From: Pectobacterium wasabiae CFBP 3304
Lineage (GTDB): Bacteria > Pseudomonadota > Gammaproteobacteria > Enterobacterales > Enterobacteriaceae
Assembly: GCF_001742185.1 (NCBI RefSeq)
Contig: NZ_CP015750.1
Span: 3,658,001-3,722,000, forward strand
DNA length: 64,000 nt
Reading direction: 5' to 3'
Of the stretch, positions 25,508 to 36,329 are shown one piece after another (position 1 is the stretch's first letter; every line of letters begins with the position of its first letter). The translations under genes and the position numbers were made by a program. The notes under the pieces are model-generated. The model was not told where the DNA came from, did not search any database, and saw nothing but the letters and a program-made list of their open reading frames with translations.

Positions 25508-27268
25508 TTAGCCGCGGATCTCGTTGGCGCGGCGAAAGCGGCCCTGATAATCAAAGAGCTTTTCGCGTATTTGCCAGAATTTCCCGTTTTTACGGGCGAC
25601 GACAAAATCAGGGGCGCGTAATAATATCTGCTGTGCGATGACATCGGCGGCATTCTGCCAGTTAAACGGCGTTCCCGGCGCGCGTTGATGAACACGTAAA
25701 AATTGTTGCAGAAACACGTGGCGCTGCGCGGTGGAGTGTAGGCGAAAACGTTCGCTCACTTCGGCACCTTCTTCATCATGATAGGTGATTTTCAGCCATT
25801 CTCCTTTAGCGTCCTGTCCCTGCTCGAAGCTCATGCCGCTACAGCGTAAAACCAACGCATCTTTCAACTTTAGCGCTGCTTTTAGCATGTCATCGGGGTC
25901 AACTAATACTTCATTACATTGGTGGCAGCGCCGTGCGGCAATATCGTTTTCCGCACCGCAGTGTGGGCAGACTTTAAACCGAAATCGAAAATCACACTGC
26001 TGACGTTGCCCATTTTCTGCCATTTCCCAGCCCTGACAGCGCCGGCCATAGTGTTCGATGATATCGCCATCGGGAGTGGTTTTTCCCCAGAACAGATTGG
26101 CAAAACCGCATTCAGGACAGAAGACTTGCACCGGCTGGCTGCCAGCATGCGGCTTGCTGTTGCCGACTTCTGGCGTATAGAGATCGTGCGGGTTGCCTGC
26201 GTAATCTAGTATCAGGCAGTCCGTTTTCCCCGGATATAAACGCAAACCGCGCCCGACGATTTGCTGATACAGGCTGACTGACTCTGTCGGGCGGAGAATG
26301 GCAATAAGGTCGACATGCGGAGCATCAAAACCTGTGGTCAGTACTGCCACGTTGACCAGATAGCGCAACGACTGCTGCTTAAAGGCGTCAATCAACGCAT
26401 CACGCTCGGCAGGTGGCGTATCGGCACTGACCAGCGCCGCTTGACCCGCGGGTAACAGAGCTGCAATCTCTTTAGCATGTTCGACGGTGGAGGCAAAAAT
26501 CATCACGCCGCGCCGTGTTTGCGCATAATCGATGACCTGGCTAATGATGTGCGGCGTAATGCGCTGCTGGCGTTTGAGTTCGAGATTCAGGTCAGCTTCG
26601 CTGAATAGCCCGTTGCTGCGGGCAACAAGTTTGCTGAAATCATATTGCACCACCGGCATATCCAGCCGATCAGGCGGTACCAGAAAGCCATGCTTGATCA
26701 TATAGCGTAGCGGTAACTCATAGATGCAGTCGCGGAACAAACAACGCTCGTCGCCGCGCATCATGCCGTGATAGTGATACTGATAGATCCAGCCTTTGCC
26801 AAGGCGATAGGGCGTCGCCGTTAGGCCGAGTAGCCTTAGCCGTGGGTTAGTTTTTTGCAGATGCTGGATGATTTGTTGATATTGGCTGTTATCGGCATCG
26901 CTGATGCGGTGACATTCATCAATGATCAACAGAGAGAATGCGTTATCAAACTGGTCGAGATTACGTGCAACGGACTGTACGCTGCCAAAAACCACTTTTC
27001 CCTGACTTTCGCGCTGTTGCAGCCCCGCAGCGAAGATATCCGCTGCCAAATCCCAGGCGCAGTATTTGGCATGATTTTGCGCCACCAGTTCCTTGACGTG
27101 TGCGAGCACTAGCACACGGCCGCGTGCTAGCCGTGCCAGTTCGGCGATGACCAGACTTTTCCCTGCGCCAGTAGGCAAAACGATGACGGCCGGTTGGGTA
27201 TGATGGCGAAAATAGTCGAGCGTGGCGGAAACTGCCTCACGTTGGTAAGGCCGTAGTGTGAATGACAT
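25508..27268 (-). CDS. radD: RadD (YejH), superfamily 2 helicase-like ATPase
   Basis: A 586-residue protein. Walker A is PTGAGKS at residues 32-38 with Lys37; the DEAD-type box is DECH at 117-120; motif III-like [12 protein letters not shown] follows. The C-terminal half has helicase motifs ([16 protein letters not shown]) and cysteine pairs ([28 protein letters not shown]) that should bind zinc. In E. coli RadD aids double-strand break repair and stimulates RecA strand exchange. It is followed 2 bases on by yecH upstream on the same strand and abuts an ERIC repeat at the stop. Confidence 0.95.
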   Translation of the reverse strand: MSFTLRPYQREAVSATLDYFRHHTQPAVIVLPTGAGKSLVIAELARLARGRVLVLAHVKELVAQNHAKYCAWDLAADIFAAGLQQRESQGKVVFGSVQSVARNLDQFDNAFSLLIIDECHRISDADNSQYQQIIQHLQKTNPRLRLLGLTATPYRLGKGWIYQYHYHGMMRGDERCLFRDCIYELPLRYMIKHGFLVPPDRLDMPVVQYDFSKLVARSNGLFSEADLNLELKRQQRITPHIISQVIDYAQTRRGVMIFASTVEHAKEIAALLPAGQAALVSADTPPAERDALIDAFKQQSLRYLVNVAVLTTGFDAPHVDLIAILRPTESVSLYQQIVGRGLRLYPGKTDCLILDYAGNPHDLYTPEVGNSKPHAGSQPVQVFCPECGFANLFWGKTTPDGDIIEHYGRRCQGWEMAENGQRQQCDFRFRFKVCPHCGAENDIAARRCHQCNEVLVDPDDMLKAALKLKDALVLRCSGMSFEQGQDAKGEWLKITYHDEEGAEVSERFRLHSTAQRHVFLQQFLRVHQRAPGTPFNWQNAADVIAQQILLRAPDFVVARKNGKFWQIREKLFDYQGRFRRANEIRG

Positions 27269-27270
27269 CG

Positions 27271-27510
27271 CTAGTGCTGGCAGATTTTACTGGCGCTGGT
27301 GGTGAACCCTGCATCCTGCGGGATAAACTTTCCGCGTTCAGACAGAAATTGCACCAGCATTGAAGCCGTCATGTTTTCGGCGGAACAGGTATGGAAACGC
27401 GCTGCGCTGCCGAAACGGGTTTCTATGGTGGTAATTAACTGCTCGGTGGTAAATGATTCACCAGACGCGAGCATCATTTGCAAAACTTCATGACCGTGAA
27501 TAGATGACAT
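27271..27510 (-). CDS. yecH: YecH-family (DUF2492) putative metal-binding protein
   Basis: A 79-residue protein [25 protein letters not shown], with AAGGAC upstream; the longer frame adds 17 unsupported residues. The family carries conserved His and Cys residues ([26 protein letters not shown]) and is annotated as metal-binding, with no proven function. E. coli YecH has the same length but a different location. Its stop is 2 bases from the radD ATG, so the two are probably cotranscribed. Confidence 0.88.
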   Translation of the reverse strand: MSSIHGHEVLQMMLASGESFTTEQLITTIETRFGSAARFHTCSAENMTASMLVQFLSERGKFIPQDAGFTTSASKICQH

Positions 27511-27722
27511 GGGGTTGTCCTTAAAATGTAAGAAATTGCCCCTATTATGCCTGTTGAACATACCCAGCGCGAGGGACTCTCAGCCTGAAAATGGGCTAAA
27601 AGAGCGGCGCGCAGACGGTGAATAGCAGGACGAGCGGGCAAACCCCCGTTATACTATCCCCTCACAATTTAGGGTCTCACGATTTGAGTCCGGCAGTTAT
27701 TTGATATAGGTAGTCAGTTTTA

Positions 27723-28418
27723 ATGCGATTGGACAAATTTTTATCCCAACAGTTGGAAATTAGCCGTTCACTGGTGGCGCGTGAGCTCCACGCACAGCGC
27801 GTTACCGTTGATGGTGAAGTGGTAAAAAGCGGTGCATTCAAGTTATCTCCCGAGCATAACGTTGAATTCGATGGCAACCCACTGAAACAGCAGAGCGGCC
27901 CACGTTATTTCATGTTGAATAAGCCTCAGGGCTACGTTTGTTCAACGGATGATCCCGATCATCCTACCATTCTTTATTTTATGGATGTGCCGGTGGCGTA
28001 CAAATTGCATGCGGCGGGGCGGCTGGATATCGATACCACAGGGTTGGTACTGTTAACTGACGATGGTCAATGGTCGCATCGTATTACCTCGCCTAAACAT
28101 GAGTGTGAAAAAACCTATCTGGTGACGCTGGAACAGCCGCTGGCAGAGGATACCGCCGCGCAATTTACGGCAGGCGTACAGTTACATAGCGAGAAAAATC
28201 TCACTAAGCCCGCTTCGCTTGAGAAGATAACGGATCATGTCGTGCGGTTGACGATTAGCGAAGGTCGCTATCATCAAGTGAAAAGGATGTTTGCTGCGGT
28301 GGGGAATCGCGTCGTTGAGCTGCATCGCGAGCGTATTGGCGGCATTTCTCTGGATAGCGAACTGGAACCGGGGGAATACCGTGAGTTGAGTGCTGAAGAG
28401 GTCGCCAGCGTAAAATAA
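27723..28418 (+). CDS. rsuA: 16S rRNA pseudouridine(516) synthase
   Basis: A 231-residue protein. The N-terminal S4 RNA-binding domain ([22 protein letters not shown]) is followed by the pseudouridine synthase domain with catalytic Asp102 in [19 protein letters not shown]. The length equals that of E. coli RsuA. No strong Shine-Dalgarno is seen before the ATG. It is followed by bcr 40 bases on, the same pairing as in E. coli. Confidence 0.97.
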   Translation: MRLDKFLSQQLEISRSLVARELHAQRVTVDGEVVKSGAFKLSPEHNVEFDGNPLKQQSGPRYFMLNKPQGYVCSTDDPDHPTILYFMDVPVAYKLHAAGRLDIDTTGLVLLTDDGQWSHRITSPKHECEKTYLVTLEQPLAEDTAAQFTAGVQLHSEKNLTKPASLEKITDHVVRLTISEGRYHQVKRMFAAVGNRVVELHRERIGGISLDSELEPGEYRELSAEEVASVK

Positions 28419-28458
28419 TACTATTCAGAACGACCTTCTTTCTTATCTGGAGTTATTA

Positions 28459-29655
28459 GTGCAATTACGCCGACCCTCTCATATCGGGCTGATTTTTATT
28501 CTTGGCCTGATTTCGATGTTAACGCCGTTAGCTATCGATATGTATTTACCAGCGTTGCCGACCATTGCTAACGAGTTTGGCGTGGGGGATGGGCATGTCC
28601 AAATGACGCTCAGCACCTATGTGCTGGGTTTTGCTATTGGCCAGATGTTTTACGGGCCGATGGCGGACAGCCTGGGGCGCAAGCCTGTCATACTCGGCGG
28701 CACACTGGTTTTTGCGTTCGCTGGCGTGGTCTGTGCGCTGGCGCAAACAGTGGAACAGTTGATCTACATGCGTTTCCTGCACGGGGTTTCCGCTGCGGCG
28801 TCTGCGGTAGTGATTAATGCACTGATGCGCGATATGTTCTCGCGGGATGACTTTTCCCGCATGATGTCGTTCGTCGTGTTGGTGATGACCGTTGCCCCCT
28901 TAATCGCACCGATTGCTGGTGGATGGCTGTTGCTGTGGTTTAGCTGGCATTCCATTTTTTGGGCGATCTCTGGGGCGGCGTTTCTCGCATCTGCGCTGAT
29001 TTTCTTTTTTATCAAAGAAACGTTACCGCCTGAGAAGCAGCAGAAATTTCATCTGCGCACCACCATCGGGAATTTCGCCGTTCTGTTCCGCCACAAGCGG
29101 GTGTTTAGCTATATGGTAGCGAGCGGGCTTTCGTTTTGCGGCATGTTCTCCTTCCTGAGTGCCGGGCCGTTTGTGTATATCAATCTGTATGGCGTTTCTC
29201 CTCAGAATTTTGGCTATTATTTTGCTCTGAACATCGTTTTTCTGTTTGTGGTGACGTTGTTTAATAGCCGTAATGTTCGGCGACTGGGTGCCATGGCGAT
29301 GTTTCGCACGGGGCTGGTCATTCAGTTTGTGATGGGGATCTGGCTGGTGGTTGTCTGCCTGTTCGATCTTGGCTTCTTACCGCTGGTATTTGGTGTCGCG
29401 CTGTTTGTCGGCTGCATTGCGATGGTGGCGTCGAACGCGATGGCGGTTATTCTTGATGACTTCCCGCATATGGCAGGGACGGCTTCATCGTTGGCTGGCA
29501 CGCTGCGCTTTGGTCTTGGTGCGATTGTGGGGGTTCTCCTCTCACTGGCTTCATTCAACAGCGCCTGGCCGATGGTGTTATCGATGGCACTTTGTTCTAT
29601 CGGTGCATTTCTGCTGTATCTGTACGCACACCGCTCCGCCCCCGCCCCGTCCTGA
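28459..29655 (+). CDS. bcr: Bcr/CflA-type multidrug efflux transporter
   Basis: A 398-residue protein with a GTG start (GGAG upstream) and twelve predicted helices. The MFS motif [14 protein letters not shown] lies between helices 2 and 3; [18 protein letters not shown] is characteristic of the DHA1 Bcr group (bicyclomycin and other drugs, also cysteine export in E. coli). It is downstream of rsuA on the same strand and is probably cotranscribed. Confidence 0.95.
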   Translation: MQLRRPSHIGLIFILGLISMLTPLAIDMYLPALPTIANEFGVGDGHVQMTLSTYVLGFAIGQMFYGPMADSLGRKPVILGGTLVFAFAGVVCALAQTVEQLIYMRFLHGVSAAASAVVINALMRDMFSRDDFSRMMSFVVLVMTVAPLIAPIAGGWLLLWFSWHSIFWAISGAAFLASALIFFFIKETLPPEKQQKFHLRTTIGNFAVLFRHKRVFSYMVASGLSFCGMFSFLSAGPFVYINLYGVSPQNFGYYFALNIVFLFVVTLFNSRNVRRLGAMAMFRTGLVIQFVMGIWLVVVCLFDLGFLPLVFGVALFVGCIAMVASNAMAVILDDFPHMAGTASSLAGTLRFGLGAIVGVLLSLASFNSAWPMVLSMALCSIGAFLLYLYAHRSAPAPS

Positions 29656-30035
29656 TTTTTCCCTTCTTTTCAGGTGTAGGTAAGGTATTCCTGCACCTGA
29701 ATGCGTTCTTCTGTTCTTCTTTTCCCTCTGACGGCAATAGTCCGCCATTCTCTTTTGTTTTGTTAATGTAAAGAATTTGACTAATAAGTGAATAAATAGG
29801 TCGAAAGGGGTTGAGATATTAAATGGAAAAGGTTACATATAGCCGGAAAAGAAGAGCAATTCGTGATCGGTTTGGCATTAATAGCGCTTGCAATCGGGCT
29901 TGTTAGCCACTAACACGATATGTAAAACGTGTGTTTGTTGTTTTTTTGTTCATCAAAAGTGGCGAGAAATGGTGTGAACACGCTACTATGATAAATATGT
30001 TACTATTTTGTGAATTATTACCTGAGGGAAAAGTA
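29656..30035. other. Intergenic region bcr-yejG (380 bp)
   Basis: It holds a 10-bp stem (29670-29679 with 29691-29700, 11-base loop) shortly after bcr, not followed by a T-run, so termination is uncertain. It also holds an AT-rich stretch and a 16-codon hydrophobic ORF (29863-29913) described under findings. No RNA gene is recognised. Confidence 0.6.
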
Positions 30036-30380
30036 GTGGACAGTTTTCAACTTTCGGTAGTTCATCGCTTGCCGCAAAGTTATCGCTGGTTATCGGGTTT
30101 TGCTGGTATTAAGGTTGAACCGATTCCGCTGAGCGGCAGAGAAGAAGACAATAACCTGATTGGTCTCAAACTGTTGAGCCATGATGGCGATATCGCATGG
30201 GAAATCATGCGTCAGTTGAATCAATCCCTGTCTGAAATACAGGTTGAATGCGCCGTTCTGGAATGGGAAGGCGAACCGTGTCTGTTTTTACATCGTAACG
30301 ACGAAAGTACCGCAATGTGCCGCTTGAAGAATGTCGGTGTTGCTATCGCAGAATCGGTATCGGCACAATATCCGTTTTAA
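30036..30380 (+). CDS. yejG: YejG family protein
   Basis: A 114-residue protein starting at GTG 30036 ([18 protein letters not shown]), with GAGGGA upstream; this gives exactly the E. coli length. The longer frame begins 35 codons earlier with an unrelated hydrophobic stretch. [24 protein letters not shown] and [10 protein letters not shown] are family-typical. The function is poorly known. It is convergent with yejF. Confidence 0.92.
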   Translation: MDSFQLSVVHRLPQSYRWLSGFAGIKVEPIPLSGREEDNNLIGLKLLSHDGDIAWEIMRQLNQSLSEIQVECAVLEWEGEPCLFLHRNDESTAMCRLKNVGVAIAESVSAQYPF

Positions 30381-30413
30381 ACCGCAGCGTCAGTAAGGTG
30401 GCGCTGCGGTTTT
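30379..30413. terminator. Bidirectional terminator between yejG and yejF
   Basis: ACCGCAGCG and CGCTGCGGT form a 9-bp perfect stem with a 12-base loop. T-tract lies on the right and A-tract on the left, so it serves yejG on plus and yejF on minus. Confidence 0.8.
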
Positions 30414-30444
30414 CTCCCGTTTGTTTCTGCTGTTTTTCTGCCGT

Positions 30445-32037
30445 TCAGGATGAGAACTGTAACAATTCCCGCGTGTACTGTTCGGCAGGGTGCGTGAATA
30501 CCTGTTTACATTCACCCTGCTCGACGACTTCGCCCTGTCGTAACACAATAACCTGATGACACAGCGAGCGAATAATCTGTAAATCATGGCTGATAAACAG
30601 GTAGGCGATTTTGTGCTTTTCCTGTAATGACTTCAGCAGCGTCAGTATTTGTGCCTGAACCGTCCTGTCCAGCGATGACGTTGGTTCATCGAGGATCAGC
30701 AGTTCTGGTTGCAGTATCAGTGCACGAGCGATAGCGATACGCTGGCGCTGACCGCCGGAAAATTCAGACGGATAGCGCCAGCGAGTAGTGGGATCCAGTC
30801 CCACTTCCTGCATCACCGCCACCACACGCTGTTCTCGCGCCTCTTTGCTCAACGTGTGATGGACAGTTAATCCCTCAGCAATAATTTGTTCCACATTTAG
30901 CCGCGGGTTCAGCGCGGAATTGGGGTCCTGAAAGACGACCTGAATCCGATGACGAAAGGGCAGCATTTGCTTACGGGTGAGCCCCTGCAAGGGCTGACCA
31001 TCAAACCAGATATCGCCACGCGATTGAATCAGACGCAGCAGCGCTAATCCAGTTGTGCTTTTTCCTGAACCGGATTCCCCCACCAACCCCAGGCTTTCAC
31101 CGCGCCGTAAGGTAAAGTTAATATTGTTAACTACCTGCTTTTCGTCAACGATACGGCGCAAAAGGCCGCGTTTGATGGGAAATGATACGTGCAACTGTTC
31201 CACCCGCAGGAGCGGTTCACCGTCATCCGCTACCGGAAGCGGCTCGCCTGATGGCTCTGCGTCCAGCAATTGGCGCGTGTAAGGATGCTGTGGTGCGCTG
31301 AAAAGCTGCTGACAGCTATTGTGCTCCACGGCCTTACCCGCTTTCATCACCGATACATTATCCGCTAACTGGCGGACGATATTCAGGTCGTGGGTGATGA
31401 ACAGTAAGCTCATCCCCAGTTCCTGTTTCAGCTCGTTCAGCAATTTCAGTATTTGCGCCTGAACGGTAACGTCCAACGCTGTCGTAGGCTCATCGGCAAT
31501 CAGTAAATCGGGCTGAGTCAGCAGCGCCATCGCAATCATGACGCGCTGACGTTCCCCACCGGAAAGCTGGTGTGGGAAATCATTCAACCGATTTTTAGCC
31601 TGACGGATGCCCACGCGATCCAGGCAGGAGATGACTTCGCTACGGGCTGGCTCGGTGCGCATTCCCCGGTGTAATGAAAGCACTTCAATCAGTTGCTTCT
31701 CAATACTTTGCAAGGGATTGAGCGATACCATCGGTTCCTGAAAGATCATTGCGATCCGATTACCGCGTATCTGACGTAGCGTTTTTTCATCGGCATGCAG
31801 CAGTGATTGCCCTGCGAAACGGATATCCCCTTGCGGATAAACCACGGGTGGGGAAGGGAGCAAACGCAGCACTGACAGTGCGGTGACGCTTTTCCCCGAA
31901 CCTGATTCACCGACCAGCGCCAGCGTCTCGCCTGCATTGACCGCAAGTGAAAGCTGGTCGACAACGCGCTGCTCCTGATCGCCTTTGCGGAAGGCAATGC
32001 TGAGATTATCTATCTGCAATAACGGTGAACTGGACAT
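30445..32037 (-). CDS. yejF: Microcin C/peptide ABC transporter, double ATPase YejF
   Basis: A 530-residue protein from MSSSPLLQIDNLSIAF; an upstream ATG would overlap yejE and is not needed. There are two full ABC domains, each with GESGSGKS as Walker A, and signatures LSGGERQRVMIA and FSGGQRQRIAIA, followed by LLIADEPTTALD and LLILDEPTSSLD. It powers import by YejABE, which in E. coli takes up microcin C and contributes to peptide uptake. It is the last gene of a four-gene operon. Confidence 0.96.
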   Translation of the reverse strand: MSSSPLLQIDNLSIAFRKGDQEQRVVDQLSLAVNAGETLALVGESGSGKSVTALSVLRLLPSPPVVYPQGDIRFAGQSLLHADEKTLRQIRGNRIAMIFQEPMVSLNPLQSIEKQLIEVLSLHRGMRTEPARSEVISCLDRVGIRQAKNRLNDFPHQLSGGERQRVMIAMALLTQPDLLIADEPTTALDVTVQAQILKLLNELKQELGMSLLFITHDLNIVRQLADNVSVMKAGKAVEHNSCQQLFSAPQHPYTRQLLDAEPSGEPLPVADDGEPLLRVEQLHVSFPIKRGLLRRIVDEKQVVNNINFTLRRGESLGLVGESGSGKSTTGLALLRLIQSRGDIWFDGQPLQGLTRKQMLPFRHRIQVVFQDPNSALNPRLNVEQIIAEGLTVHHTLSKEAREQRVVAVMQEVGLDPTTRWRYPSEFSGGQRQRIAIARALILQPELLILDEPTSSLDRTVQAQILTLLKSLQEKHKIAYLFISHDLQIIRSLCHQVIVLRQGEVVEQGECKQVFTHPAEQYTRELLQFSS

Positions 32038-32038
32038 A

Positions 32039-33064
32039 TTAATGCGCCTTGCTGGGGTCAAAGGCGTCGCGTACCGCTTCGCCGATAAAAATGAGTAAGG
32101 AAAGCACGATGGAAAGCACCATAAACACGGTAATGCCTAGCCACGGTGCCTGAAGGTTATTTTTTCCTTCCAGCAATAAGGTGCCTAATGATGGCGAGCC
32201 CATAGGCAGACCAAAACCGAGAAAATCCAGCGACGTCAGTGTGGTAATCGAGCCGCAGAGAATAAAGGGCAAGTAGGTCAGCGTCGCGACCATCGCATTT
32301 GGCAGCATACAGCGGAACATAATGGCACGGTCGCTGACGCCCATTGCCTGTGCTGCACGAATGTAGTCAAAGTTTCGGGTACGCAGAAATTCAGCTCTGA
32401 CCACACCAACCAGACTCATCCAGCCGAACAGCACGGTAATGCCTAATAGCCACCAGAAGTCCGGTTGGATCACGCTGGATAGCAGGATGATGAGAAACAG
32501 CGTCGGCATGCCAGACCACACTTCGATAAAGCGCTGGCCCCATAGGTCGAAACGTCCGCCGTAATACCCCTGTGTTGCCCCGACGATAATACCAATCACG
32601 CTGGACAGAATCGTGAGCGCCAGGCCGAATAGCAGTGAAATGCGGAAGCCATAAAGTACCTGTGCGACCACGTCTTTCCCCTGGCTGTCTGTTCCCAGCC
32701 AGTTCTGCCAGGAGGGCGCGGACGGGAAAGACGCGGTAGTTGCGTAGTTTATGGTGTCGTAGCTATAGTGAATCAGTGGCCAGATGGCCCAACCGTGGCT
32801 GTTGATACGTTCGGCGATATAGGGATCGCGGAAGTCAGTTGCGGTATCTAGCTGCCCACCGAATGTTCTCTCGCTGTGGTCAATGAGCACTGGCGTATAG
32901 AACTGGCTGTCATATTTCACCAGTAGCGGTTTGTCATTGGCAATCAATTCGGAAAATAGGCTGAGGATAAACAACACCATGAAAATCCACAGCGACCAGT
33001 AACCGCGACGATTACTTTTAAAACGCGCCCAGCGCGCCTGATTAATCGGGCTTAAGCGGCTCAT
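32039..33064 (-). CDS. yejE: Peptide ABC transporter permease YejE
   Basis: A 341-residue protein: an N-terminal helix, a large periplasmic loop (residues 45-130) typical of YejE/OppC, then five or more helices with the EAA-type loop EFLRTRNFDYIRAAQAMGVSDRAIMFRCMLPNAM. It overlaps yejB by one base (TAATGA) and is followed by yejF. Confidence 0.96.
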   Translation of the reverse strand: MSRLSPINQARWARFKSNRRGYWSLWIFMVLFILSLFSELIANDKPLLVKYDSQFYTPVLIDHSERTFGGQLDTATDFRDPYIAERINSHGWAIWPLIHYSYDTINYATTASFPSAPSWQNWLGTDSQGKDVVAQVLYGFRISLLFGLALTILSSVIGIIVGATQGYYGGRFDLWGQRFIEVWSGMPTLFLIILLSSVIQPDFWWLLGITVLFGWMSLVGVVRAEFLRTRNFDYIRAAQAMGVSDRAIMFRCMLPNAMVATLTYLPFILCGSITTLTSLDFLGFGLPMGSPSLGTLLLEGKNNLQAPWLGITVFMVLSIVLSLLIFIGEAVRDAFDPSKAH

Positions 33065-34158
33065 TAGCGTCCCTCAAAATCGATACGTGGATCCACCAGC
33101 GTATAGGTTATGTCGCTGACGATATTCAGCAATAAGCCAATCAACGTGAAGATATACAGCGTGCCGAACATGACGGGATAATCGCGTTGCAGCGTCGCAT
33201 CATAGCCCAGCAGACCCAACCCGTTGAGAGAGAACATCACCTCAATCAACAGTGAGCCGGTGAAAAACATGCTGATAAAGGTGGCGGGGAATCCCGCAAT
33301 CACCAGCAGCATGGCATTACGGAACACGTGGCGGTAGAGAATGCTCTTTTCATCCAGCCCTTTAGCGCGCGCGGTCACGACGTATTGCTTACGAATTTCA
33401 TCCATAAAGGAGTTCTTGGTGAGCATCGTTAAGGTGGCAAAACCACCAATCACGGAAGCCAGAACGGGTAGCGCGACATGCCACAAATAGTCGGTAATTT
33501 TGCTATACCACGGCAAGGTATCAAAATTGCTGGAAACCAACCCTCGAAGCGGGAACCAGTCCAGATAGCTGCCGCCTGCGAACAGTACAATCAAAATGAT
33601 CGCAAATAAAAATGCGGGAATCGCATAGCCAATGATGATGAGCGTGCTGCTCCAGGTGTCGAATGGCGTCCCGTTCCTCACCGCTTTTTTGATGCCAAGC
33701 GGAATGGAGATCAGGTAGACAATCAGCGTACTCCATAGCCCCAGCGTAATCGAAACTGGCATGCTCTCCTTAATGAGTTGCATCACCGAAGATCCACGAA
33801 ATAGGCTGTCACCGAAGTCAAAACGAACATAATCCCACAGCAGTTTAAAATAGCGCTCATGGATCGGTTTATCGAAGCCATAGCGTTTGGTGATTTCCTC
33901 GATGACTTCTGGGTCGAGTCCGCGTGAACCCCGGTAGGCGTTCTCGATATTAGGGGCACCGCTGGTGCCAGTACGGGCCATTCCGGCATCCATTCCGCTA
34001 TTGGCGGTATAGCCGCTGCCGTGTCCCATTTCGATCGCCGCGATGGCCTGATCGACCGGGCCACCTGGGGCAATTTGTACAATGAAGAAGTTAATCGTAA
34101 TAATCGCCCACAGGGTTGGAATGACCAGTAAGAGGCGGCGTAACAGATACGTTCCCAT
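33064..34158 (-). CDS. yejB: Peptide ABC transporter permease YejB
   Basis: A 364-residue protein starting [20 protein letters not shown], a DppB/OppB-type permease with the EAA loop [24 protein letters not shown]. Residues 45-75 form a glycine-rich loop as in E. coli YejB. AAGGAATC precedes the ATG. It lies 9 bases after yejA. Confidence 0.96.
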   Translation of the reverse strand: MGTYLLRRLLLVIPTLWAIITINFFIVQIAPGGPVDQAIAAIEMGHGSGYTANSGMDAGMARTGTSGAPNIENAYRGSRGLDPEVIEEITKRYGFDKPIHERYFKLLWDYVRFDFGDSLFRGSSVMQLIKESMPVSITLGLWSTLIVYLISIPLGIKKAVRNGTPFDTWSSTLIIIGYAIPAFLFAIILIVLFAGGSYLDWFPLRGLVSSNFDTLPWYSKITDYLWHVALPVLASVIGGFATLTMLTKNSFMDEIRKQYVVTARAKGLDEKSILYRHVFRNAMLLVIAGFPATFISMFFTGSLLIEVMFSLNGLGLLGYDATLQRDYPVMFGTLYIFTLIGLLLNIVSDITYTLVDPRIDFEGR

Positions 34159-34167
34159 TTTGATTCC

Positions 34168-35973
34168 TTAACGTCGCTCTGCGGGCAGCGTGGCTGCCTG
34201 TTTGGTATCGAACCACCAGCCATCAAAACCAAGCGAATAAGCTGGGCGTACCGCAGGCATGGCAAACTTGTTCCAATAGGCGAAGCGGTCATGGTTGGAA
34301 TACCACATCGGGATCATAAACTGATTCCAGGTCAATACCCTGTCCAGTGCGCGGCCTAATGACAGCAGTGGTACTTTTTGTCCTTGATGCTTAACGATGT
34401 CTTCGATGAGTGAATCGATAGCGGGATCGCTGACGCCAGGTCTGTTATAGGTCGAATCGATATATTGCGAGCTCCAGCGCATTTGCAGATCGGCGCTAGG
34501 GTAGAGAGAGGCGCCGTATAACGTGGCCGTCATATCGTAATCGCGCTTGCGGATACGATTATTGAACTGCGTGCTGTCGATGTTACGTACATTCATGGTA
34601 ATGCCCAACTTTTTCAGGCTTTGCTGAAAAGGCAGGACATACTGCGAGTTGCCGGCGCTTGGTAGTAGCAGCTCAAACGTAAATGGCTGCCCGGTTTGGC
34701 GATTAACCAGTTTTTGATCTTTCAATTCCCAACCTGCGTCTTCCAGCAATTTGATGGCCTTAAGCCAGTTTTGTCGGTCATAGCCGCTGCCGTCGGAGGA
34801 GGGCGGTTGATAGCTGGGGCCAAAGACTTCGGCAGGGACTTTATCTTTGAGCGGCGTCAGCCAGGCCAATTCCTCGGCGCTAGGTTCACCTTTGGCGGCA
34901 TACTCGGTGTTTTGGAAATAGCTGTCGGTACGTTGATAGGCGTTGTAATACAGCGCCTTGTTCATCCAGTTAAAGTCAAATGCCAGGGCGAGCGCCTGAC
35001 GTACCCGACGATCCTGAAACTGCGGTCGCTGGATATTGAATGCCAACCAGCGTGTATCCTGAGCGGATTGATTGACCTGATCCTGCTTGATGATGTAGCC
35101 GCGTGCAAAATTGCCGCCCTGATATTGGGCCGCCCAGTTTTTTGGCGATCCTTCCTCACGCAGATCGAAGGCTCCGGCTTTAAAGGCTTCCAGCGCTACG
35201 CTGTCGTCCAGATAGTAGTCATAGCGAATTTTATCGAAATTATACTGGCCTTTATTTACCGGTAGATCGGCCCCCCAGTAGTCTTTCACGCGCGAATAGG
35301 TGACATATTGCCCCGTTCGATAGGCGGTGATGCGGTAAGGACCACTAGCCGGAGGCGGATAGGAGAGTGGTTCGTTGAATTTATGATTCTTCCAAAACTT
35401 CTCCGGCATGATGGGTAGCGTCAGCAGGCTGAACATACGGTTTTTGTCGGATACGGGAAAATCAAAACGCACGGTCAGTGGTGCAACAGCTTTGGCGGTA
35501 ACGCCTTTAAAATAGATGCGGAACTGCGGTACACCCTGCGTCATAAACATGTTGTAGGTGAACGCCACGTCAGCGGCGGTGATCGGTGAGCCGTCATGAA
35601 AGTGGGCTTTGGGATTCATCTCTATTTCAATCCAGCGGAAATCCGCCGAATGGCGTGTCGTGAGCGCGACCAGCGGATAGTAGCTGCCGGGCTCGTCATC
35701 AGAAGACGTGAAGAGTGAATCGTAGAGTCGTTCTGTACGCGCTGCCGCTACGCCACGTAGCGCGAAACGGTTGAAATTGTCAAAAGTACCCAATGCGCTG
35801 AGGGTGATGTTGCCGCCTTTGGGGGCATCAGGATTAACGTAATCAAAATGGCTGAAGTTCTCGGCATACTTTGGTTCACCCAAAAGCGCAAAGCGGGTGC
35901 TGTTTTCAATCGTCTCGGCATGCACAAAAGGGGCCGTGCAAAGCAATACGGCAGCGATAACGCGTTTTAACAT
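34168..35973 (-). CDS. yejA: Periplasmic oligopeptide-binding protein YejA
   Basis: A 601-residue protein with a Sec signal peptide (MLKRVIAAVLLCTAPFVHA, cleavage after AHA-like site). The body belongs to the SBP_bac_5 family: GGNITLSALGTFDNFNRFALRG and NPKAHFHDGSPITAADVAFTYNMF. It delivers peptides and peptide-nucleotide antibiotics to YejBE. It is the first gene of the yejABEF operon. A TGCCGA-TCGGCA inverted repeat lies 80-97 bases upstream. Confidence 0.96.
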   Translation of the reverse strand: MLKRVIAAVLLCTAPFVHAETIENSTRFALLGEPKYAENFSHFDYVNPDAPKGGNITLSALGTFDNFNRFALRGVAAARTERLYDSLFTSSDDEPGSYYPLVALTTRHSADFRWIEIEMNPKAHFHDGSPITAADVAFTYNMFMTQGVPQFRIYFKGVTAKAVAPLTVRFDFPVSDKNRMFSLLTLPIMPEKFWKNHKFNEPLSYPPPASGPYRITAYRTGQYVTYSRVKDYWGADLPVNKGQYNFDKIRYDYYLDDSVALEAFKAGAFDLREEGSPKNWAAQYQGGNFARGYIIKQDQVNQSAQDTRWLAFNIQRPQFQDRRVRQALALAFDFNWMNKALYYNAYQRTDSYFQNTEYAAKGEPSAEELAWLTPLKDKVPAEVFGPSYQPPSSDGSGYDRQNWLKAIKLLEDAGWELKDQKLVNRQTGQPFTFELLLPSAGNSQYVLPFQQSLKKLGITMNVRNIDSTQFNNRIRKRDYDMTATLYGASLYPSADLQMRWSSQYIDSTYNRPGVSDPAIDSLIEDIVKHQGQKVPLLSLGRALDRVLTWNQFMIPMWYSNHDRFAYWNKFAMPAVRPAYSLGFDGWWFDTKQAATLPAERR

Positions 35974-36053
35974 CTGACGGTAATCTCCTGCGAGTGGACG
36001 TTATCTGGTTGGGCGTTGTCTGATGCAGACATACCATACCGTAATGTCAACAA

Positions 36054-36070
36054 TGCCGATTTCCTCGGCA
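36054..36070. promoter_or_regulatory. Inverted repeat upstream of yejA
   Basis: TGCCGA, loop TTTCC, TCGGCA, with a TTGACA hexamer on the minus strand 4 bases downstream (36050-36045). It may be an operator or a leader hairpin of yejABEF. The rest of 35974-36244 shows nothing else recognisable. Confidence 0.4.
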
Positions 36071-36244
36071 TAAAGTTCTTGAAATAATTAACATTCCCAT
36101 CGGGAAGTTGCGTGTTTTCTTTTTATCATGAAATCAGGTGATAAACCTACCTTAATCACGGCCTGTTAATGTTTCAGGTTGTTGAGTCAGTCATATTTTG
36201 CGCAGTATGCAGAAGGGCAAGGTACGGGGGGGATACGCTGGGAT

Positions 36245-36276
36245 AAAAAAACGCCGCTTAGGTGATAAGCGGCGTT
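36245..36276 (-). terminator. Intrinsic terminator of mepS
   Basis: AACGCCGCTTA, loop GGTGA, TAAGCGGCGTT, an 11-bp stem; on the minus strand it is followed by six T. It lies 53 bases after mepS. Confidence 0.92.
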
Positions 36277-36329
36277 AGTGTCGTTTCGTTGGCTAGTTAA
36301 ACAATACCACAGCAAGGGACAGATATTGT

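Noticed and set aside
29670..29700. Intrinsic terminator after bcr
   Set aside because: The 10-bp stem is real but no T-run follows, so it was not listed as a terminator.
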